Counted from the stretch's first letter, positions 35,775-45,177 are shown. The stretch is 64,000 nucleotides of DNA from JAYPAN01 sp049597955 (GCA_049597955.1 JBMYND010000004.1:1-64000), one strand, 5' to 3'. The notes: generated by a model not told the origin, from the sequence alone. Made by a program: numbers and translations.

Positions 35775-35999
35775 TTTTGTCCTCTTTTCCCGCTTATACA
35801 CAAGCGAAATTTGGAAAGCGCGGAGTTAAGCCTAAATATATTAGTATTTCAAGCAGTTTCGGGAAGGGATTGTTTGAAATAATGAGTTGGTAAGGGCCAT
35901 CCAATAATGACTGCCAAGCCGGAAATGGAAGTGCTGGACAAGTCGGCCTTTATCGGGAATAGTTTAAGAGCAAAAAGAAGTGAATAAGGGAGAAATAGC

Positions 36000-36176
36000 A
36001 TGACGAATGATGCCCGGCTTGAAAGTTTGAGACGCCAGCATGAGCGTCTTGAAGCGGAGATTGAAAATGTTCAATCCCACGCGTCCAGTGACACACTCGA
36101 TATATGGACGCTTAAACGCAAAAAACTGGCGATTAAAGAGCAGATAGAGGCGTTAAGCGCCCTTGGCGCTGGTTAA
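36000..36176 (+). CDS. DUF465 (YdcH-like) small protein
   Basis: 58 residues, ATG at 36000 with AAGGGAG upstream. The composition is two amphipathic helices with the pattern LRRQHERLEAEI ... LKRKKLAIKEQIEAL, which is the DUF465 family. Members are common in Proteobacteria as small coiled-coil proteins of unknown role. About 200 bases of non-coding DNA precede it, in which I see no clear promoter or RNA structure. Confidence 0.8.
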   Translation: MTNDARLESLRRQHERLEAEIENVQSHASSDTLDIWTLKRKKLAIKEQIEALSALGAG

Positions 36177-36194
36177 TTAATCGGGGCTGATTGG

Positions 36195-36237
36195 CTTGAG
36201 TTGATTGACCTGAGTTGATTGACTTGAGTTGATTAAC
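36195..36237. repeat. 14-bp period tandem repeat x3
   Basis: The core TGAGTTGATT recurs at 36197, 36211 and 36225 within CTTGAGTTGATTGAC-like units (15/13/15 bases), in the short gap between the convergent DUF465 and trcR stops. Confidence 0.9.
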
Positions 36238-36249
36238 CGGACGGCGTCG

Positions 36250-37023
36250 TCAGGATTTGAAAACATCCTCTGGGCGTAACTCTTCCTCTGCCGTGTCTGT
36301 CGGCTCAACCGTGCTTGCGCCAAAAACAGCATCAGCCGGTTGCAACGCATCGGCGGTCGGGGAAACGCTTTCCTCAAAAGCCGGTATTGGGTCACTCGCC
36401 GGTTCAATGGCCGGCTCAATAGCCGTTGTTTCGCTTGCCGGTTTCAGCATCTCACCGGCGGGCGCGCTGTCAAGACCGGCTTTTTTGCGCCGCCTTTCCT
36501 CGCGCCGCGCCGCTTTTTCAACATATTCGTCAAGTTCCATCTGCTTGCACAGGCCCAACGTGACCGGGTCAACCGGCGTGATATTGCTCATATTCCAATG
36601 CGACCGGTCGCGTATGCTCTGAATGGTCGGTTTGGTTGTGCCGACCAGCCGACCGATTTCGGCATCATTGAGTTCCGGATGATTGCGCACCAGCCAAGCA
36701 ATCGCATCGGGGCGTTCCTGCCGCTTTGACAAAGGCGTATAGCGCGCGCCTTTTTGCGGTTTGGCTTCGGGAATATCAACCTTGCGCTCGGCCAATTGCA
36801 ATTGCGCGGTCGGGTCATTTTGACAACGCTCCAGCTCGGCGCGGGTGATTTGGCCATTATTTATCGGATCCATGCCCTTAATGCCCTGCGCCACATCGCC
36901 ATTGGCAATGCCCTTCACTTCAAGCGGGTGCAGGCCGCAAAATAAGGCAATTTGGTCAAATGTCAGGGCGGTATTGTCAACCAGCCAAACGGCGGTCGCT
37001 TTGGGCATAAGCGGGGCAGTCAT
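36250..37023 (-). CDS. trcR: TrcR/DUF1013 family cell-cycle transcriptional regulator
   Basis: 257 residues from the ATG at 37023 (AAAGGAG upstream). The N-terminal MPKATAVWLVDNTALTFDQIA with FCGLHPLEVKGIANGDVAQG and the central helix-turn-helix (LNDAEIGRLVGTTKPTIQSI, about 130-155) are strongly conserved in the DUF1013 family, restricted to alphaproteobacteria and annotated as TrcR. A basic helix (about 180-195) and an Ala/Pro/Glu-rich tail follow. The tail is longer than the core needs and looks disordered. Confidence 0.88.
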   Translation of the reverse strand: MTAPLMPKATAVWLVDNTALTFDQIALFCGLHPLEVKGIANGDVAQGIKGMDPINNGQITRAELERCQNDPTAQLQLAERKVDIPEAKPQKGARYTPLSKRQERPDAIAWLVRNHPELNDAEIGRLVGTTKPTIQSIRDRSHWNMSNITPVDPVTLGLCKQMELDEYVEKAARREERRRKKAGLDSAPAGEMLKPASETTAIEPAIEPASDPIPAFEESVSPTADALQPADAVFGASTVEPTDTAEEELRPEDVFKS

Positions 37024-37156
37024 CGCAATCTCCTTTTGGCGCTTACGCGCCTGGGTAATAGCCAATCCAAGTCAGCTATCAAGTGATATACATATCAGGG
37101 ATGGCCTTTATATAGACGAGTATCGGATGCAGGCCAAGATTTTTGTTTGCGGCGGG

Positions 37157-38155
37157 TCAGCGGCAATCAAGAATAATTTTGCCGATATGTTGGCTGGACT
37201 CCATTAATTCATGTGCGGCCCCGGCCTGTTCCAGCGGAAAACTGCGATAAACAACCGGCTTTATCTTGTCGCCAATATGCGGCCAGATTTGCGCCGCGAC
37301 CAGGCGGGTGAGGCGGGTTTTTTCTTCCAATGGCCGCGCCCGCAAGGTTGAGCCGGTCAGGGTCAGGTTTTTCAACATAACCGGCAGAAAATCGGCACTG
37401 GCTTGGCTGCCTTGCAAATAGGCGATATTGACAATGCGCCCGCCTCTGGCGGCTGCTTTTATATTGCGGTCAAGATAATCGCCGCCAACCATGTCGAGAA
37501 TGACATCAGCGCCATGCCCTTCGGAAAACTCAGCGCATGCGGCCACAAAATCACCCTGCCGGTAATTCACCGCCAAATCAGCGCCCAATGCAGTGCAGGC
37601 GGCGCATTTTTCATCTGACCCCGCCGTTACCATGACTTTTGCCCCGGCCATTTTGGCCATTTGAATGGCGGTGGTGCCAATGCCGCTGGAGCCGCCATGA
37701 ATCAACAAAATATCACCGGCTTGCAGCCTGCCAAGCTCAAATATATTGGCCCAGACAGTGAAAATTGTCTCTGGCAGGGCGGCGGCCTCAATATCGCTCA
37801 TCGTCTCCGGCACAGGCAGAATATGGTCTTGGTGGACGCTGGCATAGTCGCTATAGCCACCACCGGCCACAAGCGCCGCCACGCGCGCACCGGGTTGCCA
37901 AGCGGTCACTTGCGCGCCGCAGGCGACAATTTCACCGGCAAATTCCAGCCCCATAATGTCAGACGCGCCCGGCGGCGGCGGATATAGCCCAATACGCTGC
38001 ACACAATCGCCGCGATTGACCCCGGCCGCGCCGATGCGCACCAAAACCTCATTATCGCCAATTTCCGGCACGGGACGGGTTTCAATATGCAGGCTTTGCG
38101 GCGATTTATCGGTGCCAATGGCGATGGCGCGCATGGTTTCGGGATGGTTTGGCAT
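37157..38155 (-). CDS. NAD(P)H quinone oxidoreductase, PIG3-type
   Basis: 332 residues. Zinc-free medium-chain dehydrogenase/reductase: MGLEFAGEIVACG, the VHQDHILPVPETM segment, DILLIHGGSSGIGTTAIQMA (NADPH-binding) and GGRIVNIAYLQGS. These match the PIG3/quinone oxidoreductase branch. It reduces quinones or other electrophilic carbonyls with NADPH. A single gene with no operon partner; weak AAAGG ribosome site. Confidence 0.9.
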   Translation of the reverse strand: MPNHPETMRAIAIGTDKSPQSLHIETRPVPEIGDNEVLVRIGAAGVNRGDCVQRIGLYPPPPGASDIMGLEFAGEIVACGAQVTAWQPGARVAALVAGGGYSDYASVHQDHILPVPETMSDIEAAALPETIFTVWANIFELGRLQAGDILLIHGGSSGIGTTAIQMAKMAGAKVMVTAGSDEKCAACTALGADLAVNYRQGDFVAACAEFSEGHGADVILDMVGGDYLDRNIKAAARGGRIVNIAYLQGSQASADFLPVMLKNLTLTGSTLRARPLEEKTRLTRLVAAQIWPHIGDKIKPVVYRSFPLEQAGAAHELMESSQHIGKIILDCR

Positions 38156-38221
38156 TTTTGAGCCTTTGCGTTAGGATTTTCGGCCAATCAGAGCGATGAG
38201 TATATAAAGGCGGGTGCGGCG

Positions 38222-38413
38222 ATGGAAGAGGAAACGGAAATACGGCAGGGCAGCGTTCTGGCAAATTTGCTGGCGGAAGATTTAAGCCTGATGAGCCAAG
38301 AGGAGCTGGCCCAACGGATGAGGGCGCTGGAAGCTGAAATCGCGCGCAGTGCGGCCATGCTGGAAAGCAAAAAAGGCTCCCGCAGCGATGCCGAAGCCTT
38401 TTTCAAGAGCTGA
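38222..38413 (+). CDS. DUF1192 family small protein
   Basis: 63 residues. Shows the DUF1192 pattern LSLMSQEELAQRMRALEAEI followed by KKGSRSDAEAFFKS, a short amphipathic coiled coil ending in Phe-Lys. Function unknown; the family is alphaproteobacterial. In many genomes of the class it sits beside a quinone oxidoreductase or YdcH-type genes, as here. Confidence 0.82.
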   Translation: MEEETEIRQGSVLANLLAEDLSLMSQEELAQRMRALEAEIARSAAMLESKKGSRSDAEAFFKS

Positions 38414-38442
38414 AATCGGTTCAAAAGCTGAAAGAAAAACGA

Positions 38443-38664
38443 TCAGCCGATAAAGCCGTCAAATTTCTTGTTGAAGCGGCTGACGCGGCCACCGCGGTCA
38501 ACCAATGTCTGCTGGCCTTTTGTCCACGCAGGATGGGTTGTCGGGTCAATGTCCAAAGTCAGCGTCGCGCCTTCTTCCCCATAGGTTGAGCGCGTCTGAT
38601 AGGAGGTGCCATCGGTCATGGCCACCGTAATCATGTGATAATCCGGATGAATGTCCTTTTTCAT
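38443..38664 (-). CDS. rpmE: Ribosomal protein L31
   Basis: 73 residues from ATG 38664 (GAGGAATGAG upstream): MKKDIHPDYHMITVAMTDGT, then DIDPTTHPAWTKGQQ and RVSRFNKKFDGF. This is the cysteine-free L31 form usual in alphaproteobacteria. Convergent with DUF1192 and divergent from the ABC exporter. Confidence 0.96.
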   Translation of the reverse strand: MKKDIHPDYHMITVAMTDGTSYQTRSTYGEEGATLTLDIDPTTHPAWTKGQQTLVDRGGRVSRFNKKFDGFIG

Positions 38665-38698
38665 TGGCTCATTCCTCTTTGCAAAACTTTCGAGCGCC

Positions 38699-38727
38699 TG
38701 TATAGCCATTATGCGAAAGCCATGCAA
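38699..38727 (-). promoter_or_regulatory. Candidate promoter of rpmE
   Basis: On the minus strand CTTGCAT, a 17-base spacer from TTGCAT, then TATACA; the start codon lies about 35 bases downstream. Confidence 0.4.
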
Positions 38728-38781
38728 GACCTATATCAGGTGAAAGCTTATCAGTCACTCATTGCGCCATAGGGGAGCAAA

Positions 38782-40599
38782 TTGTCGAGAGAAAACGCCG
38801 CCGAAACGGTCAGCCAAATGGAAGAAGAGGCCAAACGTCGCCCGCGGGCGCGTAATTTGCGGCCTTTGCGCGCCTTGCTGCCTTTTATTCTGCGCTATCC
38901 GCTCATGCTTTTGGCGGCGTTTATTGCGCTTGTTATGGCAACTTTGGCCACATTGGCCATGCCGGTCGCTGTGCGTTTTATGATTGATAACGGGTTTTCC
39001 GGTGCTGATACGGCCTCCATAGACCGCTATTTTCTGGCCATGCTGGTTGTCGCCATTATGCTGGGTCTGGCCAGTGCGACGCGGTTTTATTTCGTGTCTT
39101 GGATTGGCGAACGGGTGACGGCGGATTTGCGGCGGGCGGTTTATGACCACATCACCCTGCAAAGTCCGGCTTTTTTTGAAGTCACCCGCACAGGCGAGGT
39201 TTTATCGCGCCTGACCGCCGATACGGTGCTGATAAAAACCGTTGTCGGCTCCTCAGCCTCGATTGCGCTGCGCAATGTCTTTATGTTTATCGGCTCGGCC
39301 ATTATGTTGGTCTATACCAGCCCGTCCTTAAGCGGTCTGGCAGCCTTAACCTTGCCGGCGGTGATTGTGCCGATGATTGTGGTTGGCCGATTGGTGCGCC
39401 GTCTGGCGCGTGCCAGCCAAGACCGCATTGCCGATACCAGCGCCCATGCCGGCGAGACTATTTCCGCCATGCAGATTGTGCAGGCTTTCACCCATGAAGC
39501 CGAAGACAGGCGGGTTTTCGGCACTGCGGTGGAAAGCAGTTTTCAAACAGCGCAATTGCGGGTGCTGGCGCGTGCCGCCATGACGGCGATTGCCATTGTT
39601 CTGGTATTTGGCGGTGTGGTTGGCATTTTATGGGTCGGCGCACAAAATGTGCTGGCCGGTGAAATGAGCGGCGGCCTGCTCAGCCAGTTCATTCTTTATG
39701 CGGTGCTGTGCGCCACATCGATAGGGGCGTTGTCGGAAGTTTGGGGCGAGGTGCAATTGGCAGCCGGGGCAACCGAGCGGCTGGTTGAGATATTGGAAGT
39801 TGAGCCGCAAATCAAAGCACCTGAAAACCCGAAGCCCTTGCCTGAGCCGGTGACCGGGCAGATTATTTTCGACAAGGTGACATTCCAATATCCCACGCGG
39901 CCGCAAATATCGGCGCTGAGCGATTTTTCCCTGACGGTTGAACCCGGTGAGACTGTCGCGCTGGTTGGCGCGTCAGGTGCGGGAAAAAGCACTGTGTTTC
40001 AGCTTTTGTCGCGCTTTTATGACCCGCAACAAGGCGCTGTGATGATTGACAATATCGATATTCGCGCGCTGACACCGCAAAATCTCCGCAGCGTCCTGTC
40101 ACTGGTGCCGCAAGAAACGACGATTTTTGCCAAAACGGCGCGCGACAATATCCGTTTTGGCTGTCCCGATGCCAGCGATGAAGATGTCGTGGCCGCCGCT
40201 GAGGCAGCGCAGGCTGATGGGTTTTTGTCGCGTCTGCCGCAGGGCTATGACACGCAATTGGGCGAGCGCGGTGTCACATTGTCGGGCGGTCAAAGGCAAC
40301 GCCTTGCGATTGCGCGGGCGCTTTTGCGCGATGCGCCCATATTATTGCTGGATGAGGCAACAAGCGCGCTGGATGCCGAAAGCGAAACGCTGGTGCAGCG
40401 CGCTTTGGGGCATTTAATGGCAGGGCGCACAACGCTGGTGATTGCACACAGGCTGGCCACTATTTTGAAGGCTGACCGGATTGTGGTGATGGATGAGGGG
40501 CGCGTTATCGCCCAAGGCACGCATGACAGCCTTTTGGCGCAAGGCGGCGTTTATGCAAGACTGGCGGAATTGCAATTCGGGCAACAGGCGGCGGAATAA
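38782..40599 (+). CDS. MsbA-like ABC exporter (fused membrane and ATPase domains)
   Basis: 605 residues; TTG start at 38782 with AGGGGAG 5 bases before, the next in-frame ATG (38818) lacking such a site. Six helices between about 30 and 310. Nucleotide-binding domain: Walker A GASGAGKST (about 396), LSGGQRQRLAIARALL (about 500), ILLLDEATSALD (about 520) and the switch His in VIAHRLAT. The layout is that of homodimeric type IV exporters such as MsbA. Substrates may be lipid A, lipids or drugs; no diagnostic neighbour. Convergent with suhB. Confidence 0.9.
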   Translation: MSRENAAETVSQMEEEAKRRPRARNLRPLRALLPFILRYPLMLLAAFIALVMATLATLAMPVAVRFMIDNGFSGADTASIDRYFLAMLVVAIMLGLASATRFYFVSWIGERVTADLRRAVYDHITLQSPAFFEVTRTGEVLSRLTADTVLIKTVVGSSASIALRNVFMFIGSAIMLVYTSPSLSGLAALTLPAVIVPMIVVGRLVRRLARASQDRIADTSAHAGETISAMQIVQAFTHEAEDRRVFGTAVESSFQTAQLRVLARAAMTAIAIVLVFGGVVGILWVGAQNVLAGEMSGGLLSQFILYAVLCATSIGALSEVWGEVQLAAGATERLVEILEVEPQIKAPENPKPLPEPVTGQIIFDKVTFQYPTRPQISALSDFSLTVEPGETVALVGASGAGKSTVFQLLSRFYDPQQGAVMIDNIDIRALTPQNLRSVLSLVPQETTIFAKTARDNIRFGCPDASDEDVVAAAEAAQADGFLSRLPQGYDTQLGERGVTLSGGQRQRLAIARALLRDAPILLLDEATSALDAESETLVQRALGHLMAGRTTLVIAHRLATILKADRIVVMDEGRVIAQGTHDSLLAQGGVYARLAELQFGQQAAE

Positions 40600-40609
40600 A
40601 GCGCCAATA

Positions 40610-41392
40610 TCAGGGCAAATGCGTCAGCAGAGCGGCGTGTATTGCTTCATTGCCTGCCACAATCGTTCCGGTTTCCAGAGATTTATTGCGGTTTTTTTCA
40701 TCCGAGACCAGCCCGCCAGCCTCGCGCACCAGCACAATACCGGCGGCCATATCCCAAGCATTCAGCCCGCGCTCCCAAAATCCGTCAACGCGTCCGGACG
40801 CAACATAGGCCAAATCCAAAGATGCCGCGCCAAACCGGCGCAGCCCGGCAATGCTTGGCAATAATGTCTCAACTTCATTGATAAATTCAGGCCGTCCGGC
40901 GCGCTCGCCATGCGGTGCGCCGCACGCCAGAACAGCATCGGCCAGCTTGCTGCGGGCAGCCACGCGCAAGCGACCGGTAGGCCCAAATGCGCCTTGGCCG
41001 CGCTCGGCATAAAACAGTTCATCCGTCACCGGATTATAGACAATGCCGGCCACCAGCGTGCCGTCGCGCTCAAGGGCGACGGAAATCGCAAAATGCGGGA
41101 TGCCATGCATGAAATTGGTCGTGCCATCCAACGGGTCGATAATCCAGCGATGGGTTTTGTCGGTTCCTTCGACTATGCCTTTTTCTTCAAGCAAGAAGCC
41201 ATAGCCGGGGCGGGCTGTCGATAATTCCTCAAACAGGATTTTTTCAGCGCGTAAATCGGCATTGGTTACAAAATCGCCTTGGCCTTTTTTGGAGACTTGC
41301 AAATGCTCAATTTCGCCAAAATCGCGGCGCAGCGCGCGCCCCGCCTTTTCCACGGCGGCGCGCATGACATTGATAATGGCCGATTGCGTCAT
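40610..41392 (-). CDS. suhB: Inositol-1-monophosphatase family protein
   Basis: 260 residues. Metal-site motifs are FLLEEKG, WIIDPLDGTTNFMHGIP and LNAWDMAAGIVLVREAGG, all canonical. In bacteria SuhB hydrolyses inositol phosphates and in E. coli also joins the rRNA antitermination complex. It starts 2 bases after the efp stop, so the two are co-transcribed, an arrangement common in alphaproteobacteria. Confidence 0.92.
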   Translation of the reverse strand: MTQSAIINVMRAAVEKAGRALRRDFGEIEHLQVSKKGQGDFVTNADLRAEKILFEELSTARPGYGFLLEEKGIVEGTDKTHRWIIDPLDGTTNFMHGIPHFAISVALERDGTLVAGIVYNPVTDELFYAERGQGAFGPTGRLRVAARSKLADAVLACGAPHGERAGRPEFINEVETLLPSIAGLRRFGAASLDLAYVASGRVDGFWERGLNAWDMAAGIVLVREAGGLVSDEKNRNKSLETGTIVAGNEAIHAALLTHLP

Positions 41393-41394
41393 AC

Positions 41395-41958
41395 TCAGTC
41401 GGCCCGTTTCAGATAAATCAGCTCTTCTGTATTGACGACAATCCGGTCGCCCGCCTCGATAAAGGGCGGCACCATAATGCGCACATCATTTTCAAGCATG
41501 GCCGGTTTGTTGGAGGAAGCCGCCGTCTGACCCTTGACCACCGGCTCGGTCTCGCGCACTTCCAAAGTCACTTGGTCAGGCAGGCGCACGCCAATCGGCT
41601 TGTTTTCAAAGCTTTCGACCACCACCATCATGCCATCTTGCAAAAACGCTTTGCGGTCGCCGACAAAATCAGCATCCAGCTCGATTTGCTCGTAATTTTC
41701 CGTGTTCATGAAAGTCAGCATGCCGTCAGCTTCGAACAGGAATTGATAGTCATTTTGTTCCAAGCGCACACGCTCTACTTTGTCAGCCGAGCGAAATCGC
41801 TCATTCAGTTTTGAGCCATTCAGCAGGTTTTTCAACTCAACTTGGGCAAAGGCACCGCCCTTGCCGGGTTTGACATGTTGCAGCTTCACCGCCACCCACA
41901 GGCTGTCATTGTGCTGGATAACATTTCCGGGGCGAATTTCATTTCCGTTGATTTTCAT
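41395..41958 (-). CDS. efp: Translation elongation factor P
   Basis: 187 residues from ATG 41958; the upstream extension open to 42207 is not conserved-looking and lacks a ribosome site. MKINGNEIRPGNVIQHNDSL is followed by VKPGKGGAFAQVELKN, with the loop Lys that is modified in many species. Three beta-barrel domains end at DRIVVNTEELIYLKRAD. EF-P relieves stalling at polyproline stretches. No EpmA or EpmB gene is nearby. Confidence 0.96.
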   Translation of the reverse strand: MKINGNEIRPGNVIQHNDSLWVAVKLQHVKPGKGGAFAQVELKNLLNGSKLNERFRSADKVERVRLEQNDYQFLFEADGMLTFMNTENYEQIELDADFVGDRKAFLQDGMMVVVESFENKPIGVRLPDQVTLEVRETEPVVKGQTAASSNKPAMLENDVRIMVPPFIEAGDRIVVNTEELIYLKRAD

Positions 41959-42046
41959 GTCGGATTTCCTTGTGACAAAATATGCACTCACATAGCATTG
42001 TTGGGGCGGCGGCAAAAGACCCAGTTTTGCGAGGGGGAACCGCCAG

Positions 42047-42712
42047 TTACGCCTGTTGCTGCCCGATATGCGCGTCAAACAAGCGATTGAAAGCGGCCAC
42101 TGCCGCCGCCGGCCCGTTGGCATGATTCCAGACGCCGCCGCACACGGCGATAAAATCGGCCCCGGCGGCGATAAGGGGTGCGGCATTATCTTGCGTGATG
42201 CCGCCAATGGCGACGCAAGGCGGCTCCATCACCTCCTGCCACCAATTCAGCAAATCGGTATCCGCCTTGGCCGTGCCGGTTTTGGTCTGGGTCGGGAAAA
42301 ACGCACCAAATGCAACATAATCGGCCCCGGCCTCACCGGCCAGCATGGCCAAATGACGGCTGTCATGACAGGTGACGCCGACAATTGCCTTGTCACCGAC
42401 ATGGCCGCGCGCCTGCTTATAGCCCATATCCTGCTGGCCAATATGGACGCCGTCACAGCCCAAGCCGGCAGCCAAATCGGGCCGGTCATTGAGCAAAAAA
42501 GCGACATTATGGCGATGCGCGACCGGCATAAGCTGTTTGACCGCTGCTTCAATTTCCTTGTCCGGACAGGGCGTGCCATCAGCCTGTTTCAGTCGCAATT
42601 GCAAAGCGCCGACATCACCGGCAGCCAGCGCGGCATCCAGCGTCCGGTCAAAATCGGCAAGGTCGATTTGCGGTGGCGTTATCAGATAGAGGCGGGTGCG
42701 CGGGCGGCTCAT
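42047..42712 (-). CDS. thiE: Thiamine-phosphate synthase
   Basis: 221 residues from the ATG at 42712; a TTG at 42724 overlapping aroC is an alternative. RLYLITPPQIDLADF, LLNDRPDLAAGLGCDGVHIG, GVTCHDSRHLAMLAGEAGADYVAFGAFFPT and the CVAIGGI phosphate-binding segment define ThiE. It joins the pyrimidine and thiazole halves of thiamine. No other thi gene is adjacent. Confidence 0.9.
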   Translation of the reverse strand: MSRPRTRLYLITPPQIDLADFDRTLDAALAAGDVGALQLRLKQADGTPCPDKEIEAAVKQLMPVAHRHNVAFLLNDRPDLAAGLGCDGVHIGQQDMGYKQARGHVGDKAIVGVTCHDSRHLAMLAGEAGADYVAFGAFFPTQTKTGTAKADTDLLNWWQEVMEPPCVAIGGITQDNAAPLIAAGADFIAVCGGVWNHANGPAAAVAAFNRLFDAHIGQQQA

Positions 42713-42720
42713 TTCGCGGG

Positions 42721-43821
42721 TCAATCGCGGCTTTCACCGCCAAGCTGGCCAATATGGCGCAGCTTATGGTCGGCCAGCACGCAGGCCATCATCGCCTCAC
42801 CGACCGGCACGGCGCGAATCCCGACGCAAGGGTCGTGGCGTCCTTTGGTGACAATATCGGTTTCCTCGCCGCTTTCAGAAACTGTTTTGCGCGGGGTCAA
42901 AATAGAAGAAGTCGGTTTGACAGCAAAGCGCAGCACAATATCTTGACCGGTGGAAATCCCGCCCAATACGCCGCCTGCGTGATTGGAGCTGAAAACCGGC
43001 CCGTCCGGCCCATTGCGCATTTCATCGGCATTTTCCTCGCCCGACAATGCGGCGGCGGCAAAACCGCTGCCAATCTCAACGCCTTTGACGGCGTTAATGC
43101 TCATCATGGCGGCGGCCAAATCCGTGTCGAGTTTGCCATATATGGGCGCGCCCCAACCGGCGGGTACATGGCGCGCGACGACTTCAATCACCGCGCCGCA
43201 AGACGACCCGGCCTTGCGTGTTGCGTCGAGATAATCTTCCCATTGTTTGGCCGCTTCGGCATCCGGACACCAGAACGGGTTTTGTTCGACCGCATCCCAA
43301 TCCCAATTGTCGCGGTTAATTTGATGCGGCCCCATTTGCACCAGCGCGCCGCGTATTTCAACGCCGTCCAGCACTTTGCGGGCAATGCCACCGGCGGCGA
43401 CACGCGCGGCGGTTTCGCGCGCTGATTGGCGTCCGCCACCGCGATAATCGCGAATGCCATATTTCGCCATATAGGTGAAATCGGCATGGCCGGGGCGATA
43501 TTTATCTTTTATGTCGCCATAATCCTTGGAACGCTGGTCAGTGTTTTCAATCAACAGCGATATGGGTGTGCCGGTTGTGACTTGCGCGCCGCTATCCGGG
43601 TCTTCAAACACGCCCGACAGAATTTGCACTGCATCCGGCTCACGCCTTTGGGTGGTAAATCGGTTCTGGCCGGGACGCCGCCGATCAAGCCAATGCTGCA
43701 AGTCTTCAGCCTGCAAGGGCAGACGCGGCGGCACGCCATCCACCACGCAGCCCAAGGCAGGCCCGTGGCTTTCGCCCCAAGTGGTGACGCGGAATAAATG
43801 GCCGAAACTATTATCCGACAT
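42721..43821 (-). CDS. aroC: Chorismate synthase
   Basis: 366 residues from the ATG at 43821. FRVTTWGESHGPALGCVVDG at the N-terminus, FRPGHADFTYMAKYG-type motif (YRPGHADFTYMAKYG), RDYRGGGRQSARETAARVAAGG and HDPCVGIRAVPVGEAM cover the family signatures. FMN-dependent last step of the shikimate pathway. It follows fabI by 7 bases and precedes thiE by 8, all one operon. Confidence 0.97.
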   Translation of the reverse strand: MSDNSFGHLFRVTTWGESHGPALGCVVDGVPPRLPLQAEDLQHWLDRRRPGQNRFTTQRREPDAVQILSGVFEDPDSGAQVTTGTPISLLIENTDQRSKDYGDIKDKYRPGHADFTYMAKYGIRDYRGGGRQSARETAARVAAGGIARKVLDGVEIRGALVQMGPHQINRDNWDWDAVEQNPFWCPDAEAAKQWEDYLDATRKAGSSCGAVIEVVARHVPAGWGAPIYGKLDTDLAAAMMSINAVKGVEIGSGFAAAALSGEENADEMRNGPDGPVFSSNHAGGVLGGISTGQDIVLRFAVKPTSSILTPRKTVSESGEETDIVTKGRHDPCVGIRAVPVGEAMMACVLADHKLRHIGQLGGESRD

Positions 43822-43828
43822 AGTGTGC

Positions 43829-44626
43829 CTAGCCTTCCGCTTCGTCAATCATCATCATGCCAATAGCATTATAACCGGCATCGACATGATGGTTTTCGCC
43901 CGACACACCGGTGCTGAGGTCGGACAGCAGGTAAAGTGCCGCGCCGCCAACCTCATCAATGGTGACATTGCGGCGCAAGGGTGCATTGTCTTCATTCCAT
44001 TTCAGCATCATGCGCAAACCGGCAATACCGGCCGCTGCCAGTGTTTTGATGGGCCCGGCAGAAATCGAATTGACGCGGATATTCTTGCTGCCCAAATCAG
44101 CCGCCAGATAGCGCACGCTGGCCTCCAGCGCGGCTTTGGCGACGCCCATGACATTATAATGCGGGATAACTTTTTCCGCCCCGTAATAGGACAGGGTCAG
44201 CATTGACCCGCCCTCGCTCATCAGCTTTTCAGCGCGCTGGGCGATGGCGGTGAAAGAATAGCAGGAAATGTTCAAGCTCATTTGAAAGTTTTCCGGCGAG
44301 GTATCGACATAGCGACCGGTGAGTTCATCCTTATCGGCAAAGGCAATGGCGTGAACCACGAAATCCAACCGCCCCCAGACTTTCTCCAATTCGGCAAAAA
44401 CCGCATCCATACTGTCAGCATTGGTGACATCGCAGGCCATGACCAGTTCCGAGCCAACGCTTTCGGCCAAAGGTTTGACGCGGCGTTCGAGCGCCTCGCC
44501 TTGATAGGTGAAGGCCAGTTCAGCACCGGCATCGGCGCAGGCTTTGGCAATACCCCAAGCAATGGAACGCTGATTGGCCACGCCCATAATCAGACCGCGC
44601 TTTCCCTTCATCAAATCTTTTGTCAT
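43829..44626 (-). CDS. fabI: Enoyl-[acyl-carrier-protein] reductase (NADH)
   Basis: 265 residues. FabI-type SDR: GLIMGVANQRSIAWGIAKA, VHAIAFADKDEL, and the Tyr-x6-Lys active site in HYNVMGVAKAALE, then NSISAGPIKTLAAAGI. Catalyses the final reduction of each fatty-acid elongation cycle and is the target of triclosan. AGGAGATG ribosome site upstream. It heads the fabI-aroC-thiE run. Confidence 0.95.
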   Translation of the reverse strand: MTKDLMKGKRGLIMGVANQRSIAWGIAKACADAGAELAFTYQGEALERRVKPLAESVGSELVMACDVTNADSMDAVFAELEKVWGRLDFVVHAIAFADKDELTGRYVDTSPENFQMSLNISCYSFTAIAQRAEKLMSEGGSMLTLSYYGAEKVIPHYNVMGVAKAALEASVRYLAADLGSKNIRVNSISAGPIKTLAAAGIAGLRMMLKWNEDNAPLRRNVTIDEVGGAALYLLSDLSTGVSGENHHVDAGYNAIGMMMIDEAEG

Positions 44627-44685
44627 GACATCACATCTCCTGTTTGCCGTTCAGGCCATTGTATAGACTGATGTGGCACTTTCGC

Positions 44686-45177
44686 CTAGTCCTGTGTCTC
44701 GTCTTGAGTGCCGGCGGGCGCATCGGGGTTTTCAAACAAAGTGACTTTCTTGTTTTGATAGGCAACCCAAACCACGGCAGGCTGGTAATTCTGGTCTGCC
44801 GCCGCCTGCATCCACAAACTGCCTTCATCCCGATTGACGGCAATGCCGTCGCCCGACAAATGCATCATGGCCAGATTGAATTGCGCCGGGGCAAAGCCAA
44901 GCTCGGCGGCGCGTAAATAATAATTGGCGGCTTTTTGCGGGTCGCGCGCCACGCCCAGCCCGCGCCGGTAGAGATGGCCAATATTGCGCAAAGCGGCGAG
45001 GTCGTTATTTTCTGCCAGTGGCTGCCAGTGCTGCAAGGCGGTCTGATAATCGCCTGCCTCATAGGCGGTCACGCCTTTTTCAAACAAATTGGACATATCC
45101 ATTGTTGTAAGTTTGGGCGCGCACGCCAAAATCGGCAGCAGAAAAACCGGCAGCAGATATTTGCACCAACGCGACAT
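44686..45177 (-). CDS. Sel1/TPR-repeat lipoprotein
   Basis: 163 residues from ATG 45177: MSRWCKYLLPVFLLPILAC is a lipoprotein signal with Cys about 19. Then a TPR-like unit (FEKGVTAYEAGDYQTALQHW) and two Sel1-like units (AALRNIGHLYRRGLGVARDP, APAQFNLAMMHLSGDGI) are seen. Such proteins scaffold protein-protein contacts in the periplasm or outer membrane. Partner unknown. It is divergent from pdxH across only 45 bases. Confidence 0.8.
   Translation of the reverse strand: MSRWCKYLLPVFLLPILACAPKLTTMDMSNLFEKGVTAYEAGDYQTALQHWQPLAENNDLAALRNIGHLYRRGLGVARDPQKAANYYLRAAELGFAPAQFNLAMMHLSGDGIAVNRDEGSLWMQAAADQNYQPAVVWVAYQNKKVTLFENPDAPAGTQDETQD

Noticed and set aside
41395..42207. Longer EF-P with an 83-residue N-terminal extension
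   Set aside because: The ATG at 41958 gives the exact conserved EF-P N-terminus; the extension reads as non-coding.
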